Of a stretch of 38,129 nt of DNA, positions 32,901-38,129 are shown piece after piece. The stretch spans positions 1 to 38,129 of the forward strand of contig JBBSJC010000008.1 in NCBI GenBank assembly GCA_038257655.1. Reading direction: 5' to 3'. The notes beneath the pieces are model-generated. The model had not been told where the DNA came from and ran no database searches. It saw nothing but the letters and a program-made list of their open reading frames with translations. Source of the DNA: DASUME01 sp038257655 (GTDB lineage Bacteria; Myxococcota_A; Polyangia; Polyangiales; DASUME01). Each line of letters opens with the position of its first letter. Within the stretch, counting starts at the first letter, position 1. The position numbers and the translations under genes were made by a program.

Positions 32901-35900
32901 ACCAGCGACGCGTCCTCTTTGCGGCGCGCACGCTCTAGCAACACGCGCAGAGCTTCCACGTAACGCGGTAGACCTTGGACGGCGGTCGCCACGCGCAGTG
33001 TGGCTTCATGCAAAGACTCGAGCCCAGGCGCCGCAATCAGAGCCTTCAAACGAGCTTCGAGCGCCTCCTCTGGCCGGTTGAGACCTTCCTCGAGCACGTT
33101 TGCAAGCTCAGACAATACCTCCGCCTCGGTGGCCGGATCCTGGACCTGTGACAGGCGCTGCTCAAGCACTCGAATCAACAGCCCCGGCTCGCCTCGCTCG
33201 AGCAACATGTGCTTTAAACGCTGCGTCTCAAGGTCGTTTTGGGCAGCGGTATGAACCGCCGATTCGAGCAACTCAGCCGCCTTATCGGCTTGGCCCATGT
33301 CGTGCGCGACACGATGCAGCTGATACAGCACTTCGCTTGCACCGATCTCCGGCTCGACACCAGGCGGCGGCTTGCGCACCACCATCAGCAAGGCGCGATA
33401 GGCACGCTCGGCGCGGTCGAGTTGGCCCGCCTTCTGAGCAAGCTCGCCGAGCGCGCGCAGGATACCAAGATGACTGCGGTCCATGCCCGATGCGGTATCG
33501 AGCTGCGACAGCGCTTCGTCCATATCACCCGCGGCCTGCGCCACGCGCGCCAAACGTAAATGCACCTCTGCACGCTCAGGCGAGCGACGTCGACCGAAGG
33601 CCTGCACCATCGCGTCGAGCACCTCGCGCGCTTCATCGATGCGACCGGCGGCAGTCAAGCCATCGGCATACAGACACCGTAAGGCGCGGTCTTCAGGATC
33701 GGCCGCCACCGCACGCTGCAAGACTTCGACGGCACGCTCGGGTTGCTTGAGTTGCTCGCAAAACAAAGCGGCCGCTTCGCGTGCGTAGGTGAGCAGCAGC
33801 GCGGGATCTTCCACGCGCGATGCGCTGTCTGCCAACAGTGCGGCCAGATCGTCGAGTCGCCCGGAATCCCGGTAGCTGACCGCGAGCAAGTCTCGCAGCT
33901 CGAATTCGAGCGGCGCCTCTTCGATGCCTTCAGCCAAACACGCGATGGCCGCGGCGCTGTTGCCGGCTGCCTGATAAGCGCGCGCCAGCTGCATGCGTGA
34001 GCCTGCACGGTCCGTCGGCGCGAGACTTTCGAGTCGGCGCTGCAGCCAAGGCACAGCCAGGCCTGGCTCATTGCGCTGCATGCGAATGCGCGAAAGCGCG
34101 TCGAGCACGTCGTCTGTCGCCTTGAGCGCGGCCAACTTCTGATAAGCCGTCAGCGCGCGCTCTTCATGGGCGAGCTCCACATCGGCCAGCACCGCAGCAC
34201 GTTTCCACAGCTCCGCAGCAAGTCCGCTGTCTCCCAGCGCCTCGACCTGGGCGGCTTGCCCCGCAAAAAGCTCGTAAATCGCTGGCAGCGCAGCACGCTC
34301 ACGCAGCAAGCGCTCGAGTGCATCGACCGATGGCGCATGACCCGGCGATTCCCGCAGGTTGTCCAGCATCGCCCCGTGACGGCCGCTTCGCGTTTCGACC
34401 TCACCCATCACGCGCGCCAAATCGAGCCGTAACTCCAGCCTGCGCGTCACATTCTTGGTCAGGGCGAGCTCTCGACGCCGCACGACGAGCAGCTCATCGA
34501 GCCGCCCAAGCTTGTCGTACTGTGCAGATAACGCTGCGAGCGCTGCCGTGTCGTCCGGCGCAAGCTCGAGGATGTGGCGATACAGCGCCACGGCGAGCTC
34601 CGGCTCATTCAACTTATCGTTGGCTACGCGTGCAGCGCGCTCAGCAAGCTCCCGGGCGTAGTTCGGATCGATCGGCAACATCGCGGTGTCGCGCAGAACC
34701 TGTAGCTCAGCTCGCGGGTCCCCCGAGGCTTCGGCAAGGTCAGCCAACTTCTGTGCGGCGTGCAGCGCGGCCTCTGCGGCGGTCGTCGTACCTGAGGGTT
34801 TCTGTCCGCTGCGCAACAAGCCCGCTGCCTGCTTGAACAGTCGCTCGAGCACCGGCTTTGCCAAAGCGTCATCGGTCAGCGTATCGAGCGCAAGGTCCGC
34901 CGCTTCGCGCAGCGGGTCGAGATCGCCGGTGGCGACATCGGCCAGGCTGAGCAACGTATCGTAGAGCGCACGGCCGGGCGCCCTGCGCTGCAACATGACA
35001 AGGCGACGCAGCGTCTCCACGTGCGGTCCGCCCAAACGTGCGGCCGTCACGAGCAGCGCCTCGGCGCCATCAGAATCTGAAGCTCTTTCCCGCCACTCGG
35101 CGATCCGCGACAGCAGGGCCCGGCGCACAGGAGGGTTGAGCTTGGCGTCTTCAACCACGGCCTCCGCGGCCTCCGCCAGGCTCTTGTAAGCCTCTGGCTC
35201 GGTCACGTTGGCTTCGATCGCGTGCAGCAGCTCCTCTGGCATGCGATCGCTGGCGCGCGCAGCTTGGACGACCACGTCAAAGGCCGCGCGATGCCGACCG
35301 AGGGCTGCCGCCGTGCGACACACCGCATCTGCCAACGTCGAGTCTAGCTGCTTGCCTGAGGCGGCCGCCGAGTACGCCGCGTAGGCGCCTTCCATGTCTT
35401 TCAGGCGACGCTCACGCAGCTCCCCTTCACTCGCTTTGAGTTGCGCTGCGCGTGGCGAGCTTGGGTCGAGCTTGGCGGCTGCGACGGCTACGCTGTCGGC
35501 CAGCGCATCCCAGCTTTCGACCACCTCCGCCAGGCGCCACAAATCCGCATCGAGCGAGATGTTGCCGGGTTCTTCGGCCAGTGCGGCCGCGACATGCTCA
35601 AAGGCGCGCGCTGGATTTGTGCGCTTTTGCTCTTCAAGCTGAGCGGCTTGACGCAACAAACGTCCACGCTCTGACGAATCGCGTGCCCCAAACAAACGAT
35701 GCGGCAAGAGATCGAGCAAACTTTCAATCTCGTTCGTCGCTGCGTAAGCGCCGGCGAGCAGATCTGCGGCGCGCGCACGCACGGAGTCATCTGCAAGTAA
35801 GACAGTAAGGCCCGCGCGTGGCTCGATCCGCGCTGGATCGGCAGCAAGCGCCCGTCCATAGAAATGCAAGGCCCGTTCGGGATTGGCCACGAGCACCCGG

Positions 35901-37636
35901 TAAGCATCCGCAAGCGACGACAGCAAGCGCGCGCCTCGTTCTGCTTCACGCAGCGCGGAGCGCTCGAGCAGCTCTTCGATACGCAGCTCGGCCACGAGCT
36001 CGGGCGCCCGCTGCAACAGCTCGTTCCATGTGCCGAGGGCCGCCTCCAAATCGAACAACGATTCGGCCTGCAGCTCCGCGATTCGTGCCAAGTCCTTGGC
36101 GCCCGCCTGCTCGCCTTGTAGCTCCGCGCGCGCACGCAGCGCTTCGACAAGCAGCGGATACTCCTTGCGAGCTTCGTGCAGCTGTACGAGACCGTCGAGA
36201 GCTTCGCGATCCGATGGATCCTCCGCCAGTCGCTTACGCCAAGTCGACACCGCACGCTGGGTATCACCACAGCCCGATGCAAGCTTCGCAAGAGCACCGA
36301 GCACCTCGCGCTTGCGCTCCTTGTCAGTCTCGAGACTCGCAAGACGCTCGAGCACCACCACGCGCGCTTCGGTGCGATTTTTTGCTTCGAGTAGCGCATC
36401 GAGGGCGCGTCCGGCGTCTAGCGCCAGCTCAGGCTCCGCGTCTTCCGCAAAGACACGCTCACACAGCGCGATCGCACGCTCGAATTCGTTGCCAGGGGAG
36501 TGCGCAACCGTCGCCGCACGCAGCCGCAAGATGCTCGCGCGATGCAGGGAGCCGGCTTGATCGGCGGCTTCACTCAGGATATCGACGTGTCGCGCGTGCG
36601 CACCTAACTCAGCGACCAGCCCCGAGATCTGCTCCTCGAGCTCGTCATCCTCAGGACGCAACACAAACAGTTGCCCAAGCTCAAGCAACGCTTCGTCGCC
36701 CATGCCCTGCGCTTGAAAAAGCTTCGCCGCGTCACGGTGCAAGGCTTCACGCTCGTCACCGGCCGCATAACTAAAGCCAGCGCGCAACACACGGGCCAAA
36801 TCCAGTGGTCGCTCGCTGCGCTCGTAGGTGCCGCGCAACAACGCAAGTGCATCGCGACGCGTACCTGGCGCCGCGTCATCCGAGGCGAGGATGCGTTCCG
36901 CGAGCGCCAAGGCTTCCTCGTGCCTGGGGCTGGTTGAAAGCACGCGACCCATGACATCGAGCGCAGCAGGTGCGTTCTTCAGCTTATCGAGCCAGCAGGT
37001 CGCGATCTGTACGCGGGCACGCGCTGCCTCGTCCCCGGACAAGCTTTCGAGGCCCGAATCCCACAGCGCGATAAGCTCACGCCAGCGCTCGCCGCGTTCG
37101 AGCAAACGCTCAAGCGACGCGCGCAAGGCATGATCGGCGGGTTTGAGCGGCACGAGCCGCTCGAGAAAACCTATCGCGCGATCCGCGTCATTGGCGACGT
37201 CTTTGGCCACCCGCACGGCATCGTCGAGCAACTCGATTTGGCGCTCGACGCTGTCAGTCGAGTCCACCGCGCGCGCGTACACATCCAGCAGCGAGGACCA
37301 ACGCCCGAGCGCCGTCAGGCCCATGGTCAAGCGGTCGAGCACCGCTTCATCACTCGGGTCGAGCTCGAATACCCCCAACATCACCGCCTGCATCTGCGGT
37401 GCGTCGTCTGAAAACCACTGATCACAAAACTGCGTGGCGCGCTCACCGAGACGCTTTGCGGTCGCGCTCGGAAGGTTGCTGGCCAGCACCTCTGCGTAGA
37501 GGTCTGCGACGGGCTCAGGCGCCTGCTGCTCTGCAGCGAGTGCTTCGAGATCGTCCCACGCGCTCAAACTGTCGGGCCGCCCGCGCACGATGGCGAGCTG
37601 AGCAGTTAGCCCCGTATCCGTATAGTTGGTGGTCAT
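29930..37636 (-). CDS. Giant tetratricopeptide-repeat protein (~2568 residues)
   Basis: The whole protein is a helical TPR solenoid, with dozens of 34-40-residue units such as PERALHFYGRALAADPARIE, AVEIYREALNIIPESPEL and RAVEVLQRAVAADPEDRAL. I see no enzymatic domain, signal peptide or membrane segment, so it is likely a cytoplasmic scaffold. The start MTTNYTDTG (37636) is preferred over an ATG 20 codons upstream (37696), whose extra residues are unlike TPR sequence and whose ATG coincides with a possible promoter -10. The C terminus has RAVLWAKKAKQEDAGFPGVD before LLMELGEA. Similar very long TPR proteins occur in Myxococcota; no function is established that I know of. The frame is unbroken over 7.7 kb. 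Confidence 0.9.
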   Translation of the reverse strand: MTTNYTDTGLTAQLAIVRGRPDSLSAWDDLEALAAEQQAPEPVADLYAEVLASNLPSATAKRLGERATQFCDQWFSDDAPQMQAVMLGVFELDPSDEAVLDRLTMGLTALGRWSSLLDVYARAVDSTDSVERQIELLDDAVRVAKDVANDADRAIGFLERLVPLKPADHALRASLERLLERGERWRELIALWDSGLESLSGDEAARARVQIATCWLDKLKNAPAALDVMGRVLSTSPRHEEALALAERILASDDAAPGTRRDALALLRGTYERSERPLDLARVLRAGFSYAAGDEREALHRDAAKLFQAQGMGDEALLELGQLFVLRPEDDELEEQISGLVAELGAHARHVDILSEAADQAGSLHRASILRLRAATVAHSPGNEFERAIALCERVFAEDAEPELALDAGRALDALLEAKNRTEARVVVLERLASLETDKERKREVLGALAKLASGCGDTQRAVSTWRKRLAEDPSDREALDGLVQLHEARKEYPLLVEALRARAELQGEQAGAKDLARIAELQAESLFDLEAALGTWNELLQRAPELVAELRIEELLERSALREAERGARLLSSLADAYRVLVANPERALHFYGRALAADPARIEPRAGLTVLLADDSVRARAADLLAGAYAATNEIESLLDLLPHRLFGARDSSERGRLLRQAAQLEEQKRTNPARAFEHVAAALAEEPGNISLDADLWRLAEVVESWDALADSVAVAAAKLDPSSPRAAQLKASEGELRERRLKDMEGAYAAYSAAASGKQLDSTLADAVCRTAAALGRHRAAFDVVVQAARASDRMPEELLHAIEANVTEPEAYKSLAEAAEAVVEDAKLNPPVRRALLSRIAEWRERASDSDGAEALLVTAARLGGPHVETLRRLVMLQRRAPGRALYDTLLSLADVATGDLDPLREAADLALDTLTDDALAKPVLERLFKQAAGLLRSGQKPSGTTTAAEAALHAAQKLADLAEASGDPRAELQVLRDTAMLPIDPNYARELAERAARVANDKLNEPELAVALYRHILELAPDDTAALAALSAQYDKLGRLDELLVVRRRELALTKNVTRRLELRLDLARVMGEVETRSGRHGAMLDNLRESPGHAPSVDALERLLRERAALPAIYELFAGQAAQVEALGDSGLAAELWKRAAVLADVELAHEERALTAYQKLAALKATDDVLDALSRIRMQRNEPGLAVPWLQRRLESLAPTDRAGSRMQLARAYQAAGNSAAAIACLAEGIEEAPLEFELRDLLAVSYRDSGRLDDLAALLADSASRVEDPALLLTYAREAAALFCEQLKQPERAVEVLQRAVAADPEDRALRCLYADGLTAAGRIDEAREVLDAMVQAFGRRRSPERAEVHLRLARVAQAAGDMDEALSQLDTASGMDRSHLGILRALGELAQKAGQLDRAERAYRALLMVVRKPPPGVEPEIGASEVLYQLHRVAHDMGQADKAAELLESAVHTAAQNDLETQRLKHMLLERGEPGLLIRVLEQRLSQVQDPATEAEVLSELANVLEEGLNRPEEALEARLKALIAAPGLESLHEATLRVATAVQGLPRYVEALRVLLERARRKEDASLVSDLALRAGSVFEHGLNDLEAAEKQYKLVEQGGPGYIEAQFALARVAGRLGHGQEERAVLERIATLPEDEAYAEGKRSARYRLIEMQVQDPAARDEGLAAIAQLVKEDPDYVRAGQILQAACDADPNDSRSLELLEHVARQSDEPRVLLDFLERHAAADEPSLDLIREGAELAMRVNEHDRAEKLLRRALAIAEKGDGIAEALWAAVLLSRSRRERGDTKGAMKWLEKAMNASDPIESFNLGLDLAALAAGKGKDPARAASVYEALRERDPSDRRVWAPLLEIYRTEGDLERVNDLVRATLEALVDPTERNELRLDTARRMFEAEREDDGAALLHDVLAEDPDHEEATLKLADLYERRGENEALADLLTRKLEGARERRTPSLIPMSLRMGGLLAATRPDQAVEIYREALNIIPESPELMRATIDLLDQEQQAAERAGLLERYLATDGSKDSDALALALWLLDYQAALSDEPAFERALVVAYRVAPSHAEVRQRLEGWYRAREDHPNLAQLLEEDAGLEEDPARTVTLLVEAAQIRLEKLGQASEAASLLRKAREYAPDDFDLLKRAVHASASSGELGPALAEVDGALEDKTRSKRQRVELLLLRAEVAMAAGMHDDAVASLEAAYGDAGNVVLEHLMRGLDRARTASQQRSNPKRERELTLRMVKLLHQAGDAPRAIELLVGWVQRVQHDVEALRALLELLTSVGRHSDVVKVSEALVSVDVPEVLPRICERLLTAARGLEKPQAARPGLERALARDPQNAKMLGLLAELYEEIGEKRELAALLIRGLSPQDPVDKRFEALRRIGQLLLDAGDVDGALKPLTQAFELRPDDISTVLFIADAHIGAKRFQLAQDLLEKAMNATKTRRSPELASLRHRMAKLSQAAGDAQARLEWLNSAIEADMNNGDVASELASVAQNMGQLDIALKALRAITMLKGDCPMSRAEAFYRQAVIVAQKGEPRRAVLWAKKAKQEDAGFPGVDKLLMELGEA

Positions 37637-37692
37637 CGTTGCGTGGGCCCCTACCGCGCACGCCGCGCATCCCCTGTGCGGCAGACCTTCGA

Positions 37693-37698
37693 GCATAA
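37693..37698 (-). promoter_or_regulatory. Possible extended -10 promoter of the TPR gene
   Basis: On the minus strand TATGCT (37698-37693) is preceded by TG one base away, an extended -10 form. No convincing -35 lies at the right distance. Transcription would begin about 50 bases before the ATG at 37636. The surrounding spacer (37637-37875) shows no ORF or other motif I recognise. Confidence 0.25.
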
Positions 37699-37865
37699 CA
37701 GCACACGAGCTAAGCTATCTCGCGCAGTTGCTCGCTATTTTCAGGCCACAATCGGGGGCGATGTGCGCACTGCGCGGGGGCCGAGAAGTCTTACCTGGGA
37801 CCACTGCAAGTCCGTTCGGCGTCTGACGGCGACGGTCGTGAGGATGAGATCTGCACGAACAGACG

Positions 37866-37912
37866 GAAAGACAAAGAGCGCTGACCCAGCCGAAGCAATG
37901 GGCACAGCGCTC
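37866..37912 (-). terminator. Intrinsic terminator of the cold-shock gene
   Basis: GAGCGCTG (37876-37883) pairs with CAGCGCTC (37905-37912), with an inner CCCA/TGGG stem. Read on the minus strand, the stem is followed at once by TTTGTCTTTC (37875-37866), a good U tract. It lies 34 bases after the cold-shock stop codon. Confidence 0.8.
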
Positions 37913-37946
37913 AACCGAACCGTGTTTCCCACGAAGGGACGTCGGC

Positions 37947-38129
37947 TCAGCTCACTTTGGAAACGCGCTCAGCGAGCACGCCTTTGGGCCCTTCCTTCGT
38001 CTCGAATTGAACGGCCTGCCCCTCTTCAAGGGTCTTGAAGCCATCCCCGACGATCTGTTGGTAGTGCACGAAAATATCGGGTCCACCGCTCTCAGGGCGA
38101 ATGAAACCGAATCCCTTTGCATCGTTGAA
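37947..38129 (-). CDS. Cold-shock domain protein, 5' end missing
   Basis: The minus strand is open from the window edge to TGA at 37947, giving the last 60 residues of a CspA-family protein; roughly ten N-terminal residues are cut off. RNP1 is seen as KGFGFI in FNDAKGFGFIRPE, and RNP2 as DIFVHY, a slight variant of the usual VFVHF. The ending GQAVQFETKEGPKGVLAERV is typical. These single-domain proteins bind single-stranded RNA or DNA as cytoplasmic RNA chaperones. An intrinsic terminator follows, so the gene is probably separate from the downstream TPR gene. Whether it is cold-induced or constitutive cannot be told because the 5' UTR is outside the window. Confidence 0.93.
   Translation of the reverse strand, partial: FNDAKGFGFIRPESGGPDIFVHYQQIVGDGFKTLEEGQAVQFETKEGPKGVLAERVSKVS

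Noticed and set aside
1..38129. CRISPR array, insertion sequence, prophage or toxin-antitoxin pair
   Set aside because: No regularly spaced repeats, transposase, integrase, phage structural gene or small paired ORFs were found on either strand.

Overview
The window is high-GC bacterial chromosome (about 60-65 % by eye). It has long genes, tightly overlapping operons, a eukaryotic-like Ser/Thr kinase next to a pseudokinase, a giant TPR protein, a bacterial alpha-2-macroglobulin and paired parvulin chaperones. Together these suggest a member of the Myxococcota (former Deltaproteobacteria). This is inferred from gene content, since there is no rRNA in the window. No tRNA, rRNA, insertion sequence, phage gene or CRISPR array was seen. 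Both ends cut a gene: an alpha-2-macroglobulin on the left and a cold-shock protein on the right.

Layout. Bases 1-5472 hold the 3' part of a large alpha-2-macroglobulin whose thioester cysteine is replaced by glycine. A lysine/alanine/proline-rich protein with two copies of a ~36-residue motif follows (5542-6129), then a spacer with two strong hairpins. Two overlapping parvulin-type peptidyl-prolyl isomerases (6410-8433) come next, one a lipoprotein and one with a cleavable signal, both envelope folding factors.

Bases 8535-17108 are a compact eight-gene plus-strand operon in which most stops and starts overlap: a DUF4178 zinc-ribbon membrane protein, a 62-residue membrane microprotein, a DUF350 protein, a membrane-anchored spermidine-synthase-like aminopropyltransferase, a Tat-exported FAD oxidoreductase, a polytopic His-containing membrane protein, a TIGR04168-like metallophosphoesterase and a class I methyltransferase. 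The first six look like a membrane-associated polyamine or amine-modifying module with no function I can name. This is the best candidate here for an undescribed system.

A 386-base convergent intergenic region (17109-17494) is almost entirely nested inverted repeats. On the minus strand beyond it lie parC-parE (topoisomerase IV, overlapping by four bases), an active-looking transmembrane Ser/Thr kinase, a pseudokinase lacking every key catalytic residue, and thiD. Diverging from thiD is a plus-strand group: an intact M23 endopeptidase, an unrecognised protein and a SirB1-like transglutaminase-fold protein. The last converges on a metallo-beta-lactamase-fold hydrolase, with a hairpin fitted exactly between the two stop codons. 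The right part is a single ~2570-residue TPR protein on the minus strand, preceded upstream by the terminator and 3' end of a cold-shock gene.
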